This document shows, one piece after another, positions 12,119 through 20,948 of a stretch of DNA of 64,000 bases. The position numbers and the translations under genes are program-made. A model generated the notes under the pieces. The model was given only the letters and a program-made list of their open reading frames with translations, searched no databases and was not told the origin of the DNA. Within the stretch, counting starts at the first letter, position 1. Every line of letters begins with the position of its first letter. Origin of the DNA: Herbaspirillum sp. RV1423 (GTDB taxonomy: Bacteria > Pseudomonadota > Gammaproteobacteria > Burkholderiales > Burkholderiaceae_D). Location: contig NZ_CBXX010000029.1 in NCBI RefSeq assembly GCF_000577615.1, positions 47,490 through 111,489 on the forward strand, in the 5' to 3' direction.

Positions 12119-12352
12119 TTACAACAAGCCGTGCTGCTGCAGTTTCTTGCGCAAGGTATTGCGGTTGATGCCGAGAATTTCCGCCGCCTGCGACTGATTG
12201 CCGTCGGCACGCGCCATCACTGCTTCGAAGATCGGTTTCTCGACCGTCAAAACAACCATGTCATAGACATTCGATGGCAGTTGCTCGCCAAGGTCCTTGA
12301 AGTACTTGTCAAGGCTCTTCCTGACGACATCCTCGATACTTTCTTTACTCAT
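12119..12352 (-). CDS. fis: DNA-binding protein Fis
   Basis: Nucleoid-associated protein that bends DNA and modulates rRNA promoters, recombination and supercoiling. At 77 residues it is shorter at the N-terminus than E. coli Fis, as in other betaproteobacteria. The C-terminal helix-turn-helix is intact ([19 protein letters not shown], 52-70). It lies 58 bases downstream of dusB on the same strand, the conserved dusB-fis operon arrangement. Confidence 0.96.
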   Translation of the reverse strand: MSKESIEDVVRKSLDKYFKDLGEQLPSNVYDMVVLTVEKPIFEAVMARADGNQSQAAEILGINRNTLRKKLQQHGLL

Positions 12353-12410
12353 TACGCGGTGCTTCTATTCTTTTCCAGTGTTGATCAATGGCCTTCAAAC
12401 CAGTGCACAG

Positions 12411-13427
12411 CTAAGCTGCCAGCGGCTGATCGGCAAACCCGTATTGTAACCGCTCGCCATAGGCGGACTGCGATTCGAAGAAATCGCGCACGGCATTCCA
12501 TTGCAGTTGGCAATCTTCCAGGCGGTTCATGCGCTGCCGGAATGCTTCGCCGCCCGGCAGATCGCGGACATACCATCCGATGTGCTTGCGCGCCGTGCGC
12601 ACGCCGAGATACTCGCCGTAGAACGCGTAGTGCGCCTGCAAATGTTCCAGCATCAGTTCCTGCACCTCGGCCACCATCGGCGCCGGCAGATGCGTGCCGG
12701 TGCGCAGGAAATGATCGATCTCGCGGAAGATCCAGGGCCGCCCCTGAGCGGCGCGGCCGATCATGACGGCGTCGGCGCCGGTCACAGCCAGCACATGCCT
12801 GGCGCGTTCCGGCGTGGCGATGTCGCCGTTGGCGACCACCGGGATATTCACCGCGGCCTTGACCGCGGCGATGGTGTCGTACTCGGCCTCGCCGCTATAA
12901 CCGTCGGCGCGCGTGCGGCCGTGCAGCGTCAGCATGGCGATGCCGCTCTGTTCTGCCATGGCGGCGATGGCCAGGGCGTTCTTATTTTCACGGTTCCAGC
13001 CGGTGCGGAATTTCAGCGTGACCGGCACGTCGACGGCGCCGACCACGGCGTCGAGAATTCGGCCGACCAGCTTTTCATTCTGCAACAGGGCCGAACCGCA
13101 CCAACTGTTGCAGACTTTTTTGACCGGGCATCCCATGTTGATGTCGATGATCTGCGCGCCGCGATCGACATTGTGTCTGGCGCAATCGGCCAGCATGGCG
13201 GGATCGGCGCCGGCGATCTGCACCGCCTTCGGTTCCATCTCGCCGTCGTGGTTGGTGCGGCGGGAGGTCTTTTCGCTTTGCCACAGGCGCGGGTCCGACG
13301 CCGCCATTTCCGACACGGCATAACCCGCCCCCAACTGTTTGCACAATTGGCGGAAAGGACGATCCGTCACCCCGGCCATGGGGGCGACGAAAACGTTATT
13401 GCGCAGGGAATGCGGGCCGATGTTCAC
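12411..13427 (-). CDS. dusB: tRNA-dihydrouridine synthase B
   Basis: FMN-dependent TIM-barrel enzyme that reduces specific uridines in the tRNA D-loop. In 338 residues I see VAPMAGVTDRPFR (14-26), the active-site Cys100 in NMGCPVKKVC, the TLHGRTR block, the GNGDI-type phosphate-binding segment (VVANGDI) and GRAAQGRPW. Position 1 of the dusB-fis operon and a good upstream promoter support it. The 137 bases upstream up to the phosphatase gene carry that promoter and nothing else I can identify. Confidence 0.95.
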   Translation of the reverse strand: MNIGPHSLRNNVFVAPMAGVTDRPFRQLCKQLGAGYAVSEMAASDPRLWQSEKTSRRTNHDGEMEPKAVQIAGADPAMLADCARHNVDRGAQIIDINMGCPVKKVCNSWCGSALLQNEKLVGRILDAVVGAVDVPVTLKFRTGWNRENKNALAIAAMAEQSGIAMLTLHGRTRADGYSGEAEYDTIAAVKAAVNIPVVANGDIATPERARHVLAVTGADAVMIGRAAQGRPWIFREIDHFLRTGTHLPAPMVAEVQELMLEHLQAHYAFYGEYLGVRTARKHIGWYVRDLPGGEAFRQRMNRLEDCQLQWNAVRDFFESQSAYGERLQYGFADQPLAA

Positions 13428-13471
13428 AGGTCGTAGACGGTGCGGTCTTGTGGTTGCAGGGGAAGGGCGCT

Positions 13472-13500
13472 ATTTTAGCGCGATTGGCCCTGCATCCCAA
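13472..13500 (-). promoter_or_regulatory. Sigma70-type promoter of dusB-fis
   Basis: On the minus strand: -35 TTGGGA (13495-13500), 17-bp spacer, -10 TAAAAT (13472-13477). The -10 lies inside a small palindrome (GCGCTAAAATAGCGC). The predicted start is about 35-40 bases before the dusB ATG. Confidence 0.65.
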
Positions 13501-13564
13501 CAAGAATCGGTCGTGCAGCGCAATGCGGCAACAACTTGGCAGGACGGCAATGCGTCGGCCCGGC

Positions 13565-14206
13565 TCAGCGATCTATTTCGTCGAGCACTCGCGGCGATAA
13601 ATGTGCGATGTCCGCCCACCGTATGATCTGCAGGCGCTCGCCGTCCCAATGCAGACGGTTGATGCCGGCATTGAAGATGTCGAAGTCGCGCGCAGGGGCG
13701 AAACCGGTCTGCCTGGTCCAGCGGTAGATGCATTCGAGAACCCCGCCGTGCGTAACGATGGCGATCTTGCGGTGGCCGCCGGCGGCCAGCCGTGTCACGG
13801 CGCCGACGACGCGCGCCGAAAATTCGCGCATGGTCTCGGCCGCGCGTTCGCCGGCCGGATAACGCGCATCGGGTTCGCGCGCCTTCCACGCGGCAAAATC
13901 CGCCGGGTAGCGTTGCTGGATATCGTGATGCAGCAAGCCTTCGAAACCACCATAGCAGCGCTCGCGCAACGCGGGGTCGAGCTGCACGCTTTTGCCTTGC
14001 CGGCTGGCCACGGCCTGCGCCGTGTCGCGGGCGCGCTGGAGGTCGCTGGCATAGATCGCATCCAGCGCTTCGCTGTCGAGCGCCCGGCCCAGAGCCGCCG
14101 CTTGCCGCTGCCCCTCGGCGTTCAAGGGGATGTCGATGTGGCCTTGCAGTCGCTTGTCGACGTTCCAGTCGGTTTCACCGTGGCGGATCAGCAGGATGTC
14201 GGTCAT
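13565..14206 (-). CDS. Histidine phosphatase family protein (phosphoglycerate mutase-like)
   Basis: A 213-residue cytoplasmic branch-1 histidine phosphatase. The catalytic motif is IRHGETDWN (His9), the conserved ERCYGGFEG block contains the acid, and IVTHGGV carries the second His (~153). It resembles GpmB/CobC-type broad phosphatases; nothing in the context identifies the substrate. It ends 137 bases before dusB and starts 16 bases after the stop of the PEBP-like gene on the same strand. Confidence 0.88.
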   Translation of the reverse strand: MTDILLIRHGETDWNVDKRLQGHIDIPLNAEGQRQAAALGRALDSEALDAIYASDLQRARDTAQAVASRQGKSVQLDPALRERCYGGFEGLLHHDIQQRYPADFAAWKAREPDARYPAGERAAETMREFSARVVGAVTRLAAGGHRKIAIVTHGGVLECIYRWTRQTGFAPARDFDIFNAGINRLHWDGERLQIIRWADIAHLSPRVLDEIDR

Positions 14207-14222
14207 GGCTTTTGGCGCGTGC

Positions 14223-14864
14223 TTATTTGACGAGTGCGGGGTTCAGCGTATAGACGCCCGTGATGCTGGCCTCGGCCAGGACATGGCCTTGCAAGGCATT
14301 GCGTACATCGGTGCCGCTGAACTTTCCGGTGACCGTCAGTTGCTCTTGGTCCACCGCATACAGCGTGAAAATGTAACGGTGCGCAATGGCGTCGTTCCAT
14401 GGCGGACACGGACCGTCGTAGCCGAAGTAGTCGCCGCTCATGTCGCCGTCGCCGGCAAACCAACTGGTGTAATCGTTGAGGCCGTGACGCGCGCCCGACA
14501 GCGGGTCGCCCGGAATCGCCGGGCCGGCCTTGCCGCGCGTGGTGACGGCGCTGCTGAACTGGCCGGCGGCCAGCGTGCTGACGCCGACCGGGATGTCGAC
14601 CAGCGTCCAGTGGAAGAAATCGACGCGCGGCAGATCGGCCGGCACGGTCTTGCCTTCCTGATTGACGTCGTCGCCGCGCGACGGCACATCGGGGTCATGG
14701 CAGACCAGCACCAGCGACCTGGCGCCGGCAGGCACGTCGCTCCAGGCGAGGTGCGGGTTTTTGTTGGACGACAACGCCACGTGGCTTTTGACGTCAGGCA
14801 CCGCAAAGGCGAATTCGCCCGGAATGGCGGCGCCGTCTTTGAAAGAATCGCTCCAGAGTTTCAT
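14223..14864 (-). CDS. YbhB/YbcL family Raf kinase inhibitor-like protein (PEBP fold)
   Basis: A 213-residue phosphatidylethanolamine-binding-protein-like protein. Family marks are the N-terminal NPHLAWSDVPAGARSLVL, the ligand-pocket DPDVPSR, FFHWTLVDIP, and the C-terminal GPCPPWNDAIAHRYIFTLYA. There is no signal peptide, so it is cytoplasmic. Bacterial members have no firmly known role. It is in the minus-strand run after dtd (44-base gap). Confidence 0.9.
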   Translation of the reverse strand: MKLWSDSFKDGAAIPGEFAFAVPDVKSHVALSSNKNPHLAWSDVPAGARSLVLVCHDPDVPSRGDDVNQEGKTVPADLPRVDFFHWTLVDIPVGVSTLAAGQFSSAVTTRGKAGPAIPGDPLSGARHGLNDYTSWFAGDGDMSGDYFGYDGPCPPWNDAIAHRYIFTLYAVDQEQLTVTGKFSGTDVRNALQGHVLAEASITGVYTLNPALVK

Positions 14865-14908
14865 GTGTGCTCTCCTTTAGAAATCAGTGTCAGTGTAAAC
14901 GCATCGGT

Positions 14909-15358
14909 TTAATGCGCCGGTTTCACCTGCAACCAGAACGTGACAGGACCGTCATTGGTCAGCGAGACCTGCATGTCGGCGCCGAAGCGGCCGGTCTCCA
15001 CCATGCCATGCCTGGCTTTCGCCTGTGTGACAAAGCGGTCGAACAATCTTCTGCCGTCTTCCGGTGCGGCGGCGGGCGTGAACGACGGCCGCGTGCCGGA
15101 ACGCGTATCGGCTGCCAGCGTGAATTGCGGCACCAGCAACAAACCACCCTGCACATCGGTCACGCTGCGGTTCATCTTGCCGGCATCATCTGCGAAAACG
15201 CGATAACTCAGCAACTTCCCCAACAGCGCGTCGGCTTCCTTTTCAGTATCGCCGCGCTCGGCGCAGACCAGCACCATCAGGCCGGCGCCGATCGAGCCGA
15301 TCCGCTCGCCTTCCACTACGACATCAGCTTTGCTGACTCGTTGCAACAGTCCGATCAT
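14909..15358 (-). CDS. dtd: D-aminoacyl-tRNA deacylase
   Basis: Removes D-amino acids (D-Tyr and others) and glycine mischarged on tRNA. At 149 residues it is full length: [13 protein letters not shown] start, the active-site loop [10 protein letters not shown] near 76-85, and the C-terminal NDGPVTFWL (135-143). The ATG overlaps the tyrS stop (ATGA, 15355-15358), so the two are translationally coupled. The pairing is sensible, since Dtd proofreads TyrRS products. A longer open frame further 5' lies inside tyrS and is not real. Confidence 0.96.
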   Translation of the reverse strand: MIGLLQRVSKADVVVEGERIGSIGAGLMVLVCAERGDTEKEADALLGKLLSYRVFADDAGKMNRSVTDVQGGLLLVPQFTLAADTRSGTRPSFTPAAAPEDGRRLFDRFVTQAKARHGMVETGRFGADMQVSLTNDGPVTFWLQVKPAH

Positions 15359-16593
15359 GCCAACGTGACGCGTGCAAATTTGCGCTTGCCGACCTGCAGG
15401 ACAAATACGCCGGCCTCGACCTTGAGGCCCTTGTCGCTGATCGCGGCGCCGTCGATGCGCACGCCGCCCTGCTCCACCATGCGCAATGCTTCCGAGGTCG
15501 AGGCGCACAGGTTGGTTTGCTTCAGCAACTGGCCGATGCCCAGCGGCGCGCCGGCCAGGCTGACTTCCGGGATGTCGTCCGGGATGCCGCCCTTGGAACG
15601 GTTGACGAAATCGGCCAGCGCGTCTTCGGCAGCCTGCTGCGAATGGAAACGGGCCACGATTTCCTGCGCCAGCGCCACCTTGATGTCGCGCGGATTCTTG
15701 CCCGCCGCGACGTCGGCCCTGAAGCCGGCGATGTCGGCGATCGAGCGGAACGACAGCAGTTCGTAATAACGCCACATCATTACGTCGGAAATGCTCATCA
15801 CCTTGGCGAACATGGTGTTGGCCGGCTCGGTGATGCCGATGTAATTGTTCTTGGACTTGGACATCTTTTCGACGCCGTCCAGGCCTTCGAGCAGCGGCAT
15901 GGTCAGGATGCATTGCGGCTCCTGGCCGAAATCCTTTTGCAGTTCTCGGCCGACCAGCAGGTTGAACTTCTGGTCGGTGCCGCCCAGCTCAAGGTCGGCT
16001 TTCAGCGCGACCGAATCGTAGCCCTGCATGAGCGGATACAGGAATTCATGCACCGAAATCGGCGTGCCTTCCTTGAAGCGCTTGGTGAAATCGTCGCGTT
16101 CCATCATGCGCGCAACCGTATAGCGCGAGGCCAGTTGAATCATGCCGCGGCTGCCGAGCGGGTCGCACCATTCTGAGTTGTAACGGATCTCGGTCTTCGC
16201 CGCGTCCAGCACCAGGCTGGCCTGCGCGAAATAGGTCTTGGCATTGACTTCGATCTGCTCGCGCGTGAGCGGCGGGCGGGTGGCGTTGCGGCCGGACGGA
16301 TCGCCGATCATCGACGTAAAATCGCCGATCAGGAATATCACGTTGTGACCCAGATCCTGCAACTGGCGCATCTTGTTCAACACGACGGTGTGGCCCAGAT
16401 GCAGATCGGGTGCGGTCGGATCCAGACCCAGCTTGATGCGCAAGGGCTGGCCGCTCTTTTCGGCACGCGCCAGCTTTTGCGCAAATTCGCTTTCGATCAG
16501 CAATTCGTCGACGCCGCGTTTGGCGATGGCCAGCGCTTCCAGCACGTTATCGGACAGGGGCAGGATTTGGGATGTGGGCTGTTCGGCGTTCAT
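15355..16593 (-). CDS. tyrS: Tyrosine--tRNA ligase
   Basis: Class I synthetase of 412 residues charging tRNA-Tyr. The HIGH-type motif is HLGH (65-68) and the ATP loop KMSKS is at 243-247. The C-terminal ~65 residues form an S4-like RNA-binding domain ([21 protein letters not shown]). The HLGH/KMSKS combination and length fit the TyrZ-like subgroup common in betaproteobacteria. It is the first gene of a tyrS-dtd pair and divergent from the M23 peptidase gene. Confidence 0.97.
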   Translation of the reverse strand: MNAEQPTSQILPLSDNVLEALAIAKRGVDELLIESEFAQKLARAEKSGQPLRIKLGLDPTAPDLHLGHTVVLNKMRQLQDLGHNVIFLIGDFTSMIGDPSGRNATRPPLTREQIEVNAKTYFAQASLVLDAAKTEIRYNSEWCDPLGSRGMIQLASRYTVARMMERDDFTKRFKEGTPISVHEFLYPLMQGYDSVALKADLELGGTDQKFNLLVGRELQKDFGQEPQCILTMPLLEGLDGVEKMSKSKNNYIGITEPANTMFAKVMSISDVMMWRYYELLSFRSIADIAGFRADVAAGKNPRDIKVALAQEIVARFHSQQAAEDALADFVNRSKGGIPDDIPEVSLAGAPLGIGQLLKQTNLCASTSEALRMVEQGGVRIDGAAISDKGLKVEAGVFVLQVGKRKFARVTLA

Positions 16594-16642
16594 TGATATA
16601 ACTAAAAAATAGATTCTTGTAGGACAGTACCGGATTGACGCT

Positions 16643-16651
16643 TGTTATAAT
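16643..16651 (+). promoter_or_regulatory. Extended -10 promoter upstream of the M23 peptidase
   Basis: TGTTATAAT is an extended -10 element. No -35 at correct spacing is visible (TTGACG at 16635 is only 5 bases away). It would give a ~230-base leader to the gene at 16885; that interval contains nothing else I recognise. Confidence 0.45.
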
Positions 16652-16884
16652 GCGCACTTTCGTCTTTCTGCCGCACGCCATCTAGAAGCGCAATCAGCAG
16701 AGAATTCGCATTCATTGCCTGTCGGGAATCTGTAAAAGCATGCGTCACCGGGGAGTCCAATGACGAATGCTTGCTTTGAGCGGCAAATGCGCCGGCCAGT
16801 GGCGACCGAAAGGTCCGCCTCGCCGCCTTGCCCCGCTGCAACAGAATCCTGAACAAGCGTAAACGGTAGATTTTAACGTATTGC

Positions 16885-18282
16885 ATGTTCCCTAAAGATA
16901 AATTCGCGCGCGCCGCTTCCCTATACCGCACCACCCATCGCTACTGCCACGAGAAATTTCACGGCGCATCCCGCAAGACCAAGATCCTGTCCGCAGGCGC
17001 GCTGTTCCTCGGCGCCTTCACGCTCGGCGCAGCCGGTTTCGCACCGGCCGAACCGGATACGTCCGACGCGCCGGTGCATGCGATTGTCAAAGACTTGGCC
17101 TTGCCTGATCTGCAACAGCAGGTCGCGCAGCTCGAAGACCGCGAAGAATATTACGTCAACGAAGACAAAGTCCGCGCCGGCGACACGCTGGCGACCTTGC
17201 TGACACGCCTGGGCGTGGACGACTCCGCCGCCGCCAGCTTCATCAAGTCGGATACGCTGGCCCGCGCCGTCATGCAATTGCGCGCCGGCAAACGTGTCAC
17301 GGCACGCACATCGGAAGACGGTGAGCTGCAGCAGTTGACCGCCACCCTGAGCGACAGCCGCGACGGTCCGGTCAACAATCTGCTCATCGAACGCGACGGC
17401 GACAAGTTCAAGGCCAGCACCGCGCCGGCAGTACTTGAACGCCGCATCGAAATGCGTTCCGGCCAGATCCGTTCGTCGCTGTTCGCCGCTACCGATAATG
17501 CGCAAATCCCGGACAGCATTGCGACGCAGATCGTCGACATGTTCGCCACCAACATCAACTTCGCCTCCGACCTGCGCCGCGGCGACCGCTTCAATGTGGT
17601 CTACGAGACCTTCTACAACAATGGCGAACCGGTGCGCACCGGCCGCGTGCTGGCGGGCGAGTTCACCAATGCCGGCAACACTTACCAGGCAGTCTGGTTC
17701 GACGAGCCGGGCAGCAAGATCGGCGGCGGCTATTATTCATTCGACGGCAAGTCGCTGAAGAAAGCCTTCCTCAAATCGCCGCTGGCCTTCACGCGTATTT
17801 CGTCGGGCTTCTCGATGCGCATGCATCCCATCCTCGGCATCTGGAAGCAGCATACCGGCGTCGACTTCGCCGCCCCGACCGGCACGCCCATCCATGCTTC
17901 CGGCGACGGCGTGATCGATTTCGTCGGCAAGCAGAACGGCTACGGCAACATCGTCGTGATCAAGCACTGGAACAATTATTCCACTGCCTACGGCCACATG
18001 AGCCGTTTCGCAGCCGACATCCGCAAGGGCACGAAAGTCAGTCAGGGCGACGTGATCGGCTATGTCGGCATGACCGGCTGGGCAACCGGGCCGCATCTGC
18101 ATTATGAATTCCGCATCAGCAACGTACCGCGCAATCCGCTGTCGGTAGAGGTGCCGAATGCGCAACCGCTGGCGGGCGCGCAATTGCAACGCTTCCGCTC
18201 GGTCTCGACCGACATGAACCGTCGCCTGGCGCTGCTGCGTCCGGCCGGAGAAAACGGCAACGTCGCACTGGCTTCGCGCTAA
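16885..18282 (+). CDS. M23 family metallopeptidase (MepM-like murein endopeptidase)
   Basis: A 465-residue envelope protein anchored by an N-terminal hydrophobic segment (about 32-53). An OapA/LysM-like region (VRAGDTLATLLTRLGV) follows, then a C-terminal LytM zinc peptidase. Zinc ligands are His323 and Asp327 (HTGVD) and the GPHLH motif (His404, His406). These enzymes cut peptidoglycan cross-links during growth. It lies between divergent tyrS and downstream anmK, the latter a recycling enzyme, so a cell-wall theme is shared. A strong terminator follows the stop. Confidence 0.93.
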   Translation: MFPKDKFARAASLYRTTHRYCHEKFHGASRKTKILSAGALFLGAFTLGAAGFAPAEPDTSDAPVHAIVKDLALPDLQQQVAQLEDREEYYVNEDKVRAGDTLATLLTRLGVDDSAAASFIKSDTLARAVMQLRAGKRVTARTSEDGELQQLTATLSDSRDGPVNNLLIERDGDKFKASTAPAVLERRIEMRSGQIRSSLFAATDNAQIPDSIATQIVDMFATNINFASDLRRGDRFNVVYETFYNNGEPVRTGRVLAGEFTNAGNTYQAVWFDEPGSKIGGGYYSFDGKSLKKAFLKSPLAFTRISSGFSMRMHPILGIWKQHTGVDFAAPTGTPIHASGDGVIDFVGKQNGYGNIVVIKHWNNYSTAYGHMSRFAADIRKGTKVSQGDVIGYVGMTGWATGPHLHYEFRISNVPRNPLSVEVPNAQPLAGAQLQRFRSVSTDMNRRLALLRPAGENGNVALASR

Positions 18283-18298
18283 GCGCCACCGCTGCGAA

Positions 18299-18348
18299 CC
18301 GGTGATGGAATCGCTGTAAAATGCAGCGACTCCATCACCGGTTTTTTT
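18299..18348 (+). terminator. Strong hairpin plus T7 between the M23 gene and anmK
   Basis: An 18-bp stem with one mismatch (CCGGTGATGGAATCGCTG against CAGCGACTCCATCACCGG), a 7-nt loop TAAAATG and seven T (18342-18348). The T run ends on the base before the anmK ATG. The loop contains TAAAAT, which could serve as a -10 element for anmK. Confidence 0.9.
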
Positions 18349-19509
18349 ATGCCCATCGAATTCTCTCCGGCGCGTTCCGCTTCCTCCTCGCTGTACATCG
18401 GCCTGATGTCGGGCACCAGCCTGGACGGCGTGGACGGCGTGCTGGCGTCGTTGCCGGATGACGGCCAGCCGCTAGCGACGCTGGCGACTGCCTACGTGCC
18501 GTTTCCTGACGATTTGCGTGCCGCGTTGATGACGTTGCAGGCCAGCGGCGACGACGAATTGCAGCGCGAAGCGCTGGCCGCCAACCAATTGGCCAATCAT
18601 TACGCGCAATGTGTTGCCGAACTGCTCGACAAAAGCGCCATCCCGTCCGCCTACATCCGCGCCGTCGGCGTACACGGACAAACCATCCGCCATCGTCCCG
18701 AACTGGGCTATACGCGCCAGGCCAACAATCCCAGCCTGCTGGCGGAGTTGTGCGGCATCGACGTGGTGGCCGATTTCCGCAGCCGCGATGTCGCCGCCGG
18801 CGGCCAGGGCGCGCCGCTGGTGCCGGCCTTCCACCAGGCAATTTTCGGCAGCGACGACGAAGCCCGCGTGGTCGTCAATATCGGCGGCATCGGCAACATC
18901 AGTATTTTGCCGACCGGCAAACTGGAAGCGACCTCCGGTTTCGACACCGGCCCCGGCAATGTCCTGATGGACGCCTGGATTACCCGGCATCTGGGACAGA
19001 ACTATGATGCCGACGGCGCCTGGGGCGCCTCCGGCAAACCCGATCCCGCGCTACTGAATGCGTTGCGCAGCGAAGCCTATTTCGCGCTGCCGCCGCCCAA
19101 GAGCACAGGGCGCGATTTGTTTCGCCCGGAATGGCTGCAGGCGCGCCTGCACGACTTCTCGCACTTGCCGGCAGCGGACGTCCAGGCAACGCTGACGGCG
19201 CTCACCGCCACCACCATCGCCGACGCCATCACGGCGCAGGCCCCCGGCACGGGCGCCGTGTATGTGTGCGGCGGCGGCGCCTACAACGCTTACTTGCTGG
19301 AATTGCTGGAACAGGCTTTGCATATCGGCGCAGGGCGTTCAATTCCTGTGCTGTCGACCGAATCGCTGGGCGTGGCCCCCAATCATGTGGAAGCGCTGGC
19401 GTTCGCCTGGCTGGCGCAACGCTTTTGCCTGCGCCAGCCAGGCAACTTGCCGGCGGTCACCGGCGCACGCGGACTGCGCGTACTGGGCGGACTGTATCCG
19501 GCCGGCTAG
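18349..19509 (+). CDS. anmK: Anhydro-N-acetylmuramic acid kinase
   Basis: Phosphorylates and opens 1,6-anhydro-MurNAc from recycled peptidoglycan to give MurNAc-6-phosphate. It has 386 residues: the ATP-binding GLMSGTSLDGVDG (19-31), VHGQTIRHRP, VADFRSRDVAAGGQGAPLVP, FDTGPGNVLMD and CGGGAYN. No Shine-Dalgarno sequence precedes the ATG, because the seven-T tail of a hairpin abuts it. An in-frame alternative that keeps GLMSGTS is not available, so initiation is unusual. Confidence 0.96.
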   Translation: MPIEFSPARSASSSLYIGLMSGTSLDGVDGVLASLPDDGQPLATLATAYVPFPDDLRAALMTLQASGDDELQREALAANQLANHYAQCVAELLDKSAIPSAYIRAVGVHGQTIRHRPELGYTRQANNPSLLAELCGIDVVADFRSRDVAAGGQGAPLVPAFHQAIFGSDDEARVVVNIGGIGNISILPTGKLEATSGFDTGPGNVLMDAWITRHLGQNYDADGAWGASGKPDPALLNALRSEAYFALPPPKSTGRDLFRPEWLQARLHDFSHLPAADVQATLTALTATTIADAITAQAPGTGAVYVCGGGAYNAYLLELLEQALHIGAGRSIPVLSTESLGVAPNHVEALAFAWLAQRFCLRQPGNLPAVTGARGLRVLGGLYPAG

Positions 19510-19657
19510 GGCCCGCCGTTGCCAACCTGAGACACCCACACAGCCAGTATGCTGCATAGGCGCACGTCCGCATTAGAATGTATCGGCGTCGTGCCGACAC
19601 GAAAAGGACTGGATACGGCGGTTACACTTGTTGCGGATGAAATCGGGGAAGGGAAAC

Positions 19658-20800
19658 ATGCGTCGATTGTCACGAACCGTTTCGATGTGCTGCCTGCAGT
19701 TGATGCTGCTGATGTCCCTTACGCCGAAAGCGGCGGCGCAGGAAAACATCCAGACCGCGCTGATTGGTCTGGCAATGCCTCTGGCCACACCGCGCGGGCA
19801 AACCCTGCGCGACGCGGTGCAGCAAGGCATCGACGATGCCAATAAACGCAACCTGGTAATCAATGGCAAGCGCACCGTGTTCAAGCTGTTTGCCGTCGAC
19901 GACAAGAACGACAACAACCTGGCTGCGCTCAGCGCACGCGCCATGGTCAATGCCGGCGTCATCGGCGTGGTCGGCCATCTTTCCACCGACGCCAGCCTGA
20001 TCGGGGCAAAAATATACAATGAGGCCGGCATCCCGCAGATATCGCCGACCACCACCGCGCGCGTATTCACCCAGCAAGGCTATCGCAACGTCTTCCAGTT
20101 GCTGGGACACACCGACATCACCGGCGATTACCTGGCCTATTCGGCCCTGAACCAGATCAAGGCCAAACGCATCATGGTCATCGACAACGAGACCGGTTTG
20201 GGCGACGCGCTGGCCAATAGTTTCATCAAGAGATTGCGCAGCAAGGGCGCCGATATCGTGGCGCGCGCCTCGATCAGCCAGAAGACGTCGGACTTCAACG
20301 CGGTGCTCGACGAGGCCAGGAAACAGCGGGCCGACATGATTTTCCTGGCAGCGATCGTGCCGCAAAGCATGGCGTTTGCCCAGCGCATGCAACAGCAGAA
20401 CATGGCAGCCGCCCTGATGCTGGCCGGCGGCGCAGTCAATTACAACTTCCCGCACAGCGCCGACGAATACGACGCCAACACCTGGATTCTGGTGCACGGC
20501 CAGCCTGAGGAAAAACTGCCGGGCTTCAAGAGCCTGGAAAAGAACTATGCGGCCAAATTCTCCACCAACCTGATCCCCCAGTCATTGTTCGCCTACGATT
20601 GCGTCGGCGTTCTCGTTGAAGCGACGAAGCAGGCCGACAGCCTGGCTCCCGACAAACTGGTGGCGGCGTTGCACAAAGTGCGTTATGCCGGCGTATCGGG
20701 GAGCGTCTCTTTCGATGCCGAAGGGAGCTTGAACGATCCCGCATACAGCCTGTATCAGGTGCACCAAAAACACTGGCAAATGGTGCGCACGTTTCCGTAA
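19658..20800 (+). CDS. Solitary periplasmic binding protein, LivJ-like family, paralog 2
   Basis: A 380-residue exported receptor: signal peptide to PKAAAQE, then a Peripla_BP_6 fold with the loop VVGHLSTDASLIGAKIYNEAG and the hinge-side MVIDNETGLGDALAN. The ATG at 19658 has GGGAA before it and gives a clean signal peptide; upstream TTG/ATG codons at 19628 and 19637 do not. It stands in tandem with a close paralog 148 bases downstream and shares ADDKND- and KTSDFN/KSSDFN-type segments with it. No permease or ATPase is linked. Ligand unknown. Confidence 0.83.
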   Translation: MRRLSRTVSMCCLQLMLLMSLTPKAAAQENIQTALIGLAMPLATPRGQTLRDAVQQGIDDANKRNLVINGKRTVFKLFAVDDKNDNNLAALSARAMVNAGVIGVVGHLSTDASLIGAKIYNEAGIPQISPTTTARVFTQQGYRNVFQLLGHTDITGDYLAYSALNQIKAKRIMVIDNETGLGDALANSFIKRLRSKGADIVARASISQKTSDFNAVLDEARKQRADMIFLAAIVPQSMAFAQRMQQQNMAAALMLAGGAVNYNFPHSADEYDANTWILVHGQPEEKLPGFKSLEKNYAAKFSTNLIPQSLFAYDCVGVLVEATKQADSLAPDKLVAALHKVRYAGVSGSVSFDAEGSLNDPAYSLYQVHQKHWQMVRTFP

Positions 20801-20948
20801 GAACCTGTTCGTTTGTTGCAGCAAGGGGCTGTCAGCCGATGAGCAGGAAATAAGAAATACGGCCCGAAAAACCCTTTTGTTTGCCGCATGGAATGTTGCT
20901 GCGCATGCAACACTACATCGAGGCAATCAACTCCGGCAAGGAGCAGCA

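Noticed and set aside
16635..16651. TTGACG and TATAAT as a -35/-10 pair
   Set aside because: Only 5 bases separate them; I kept the TATAAT as an extended -10 instead.
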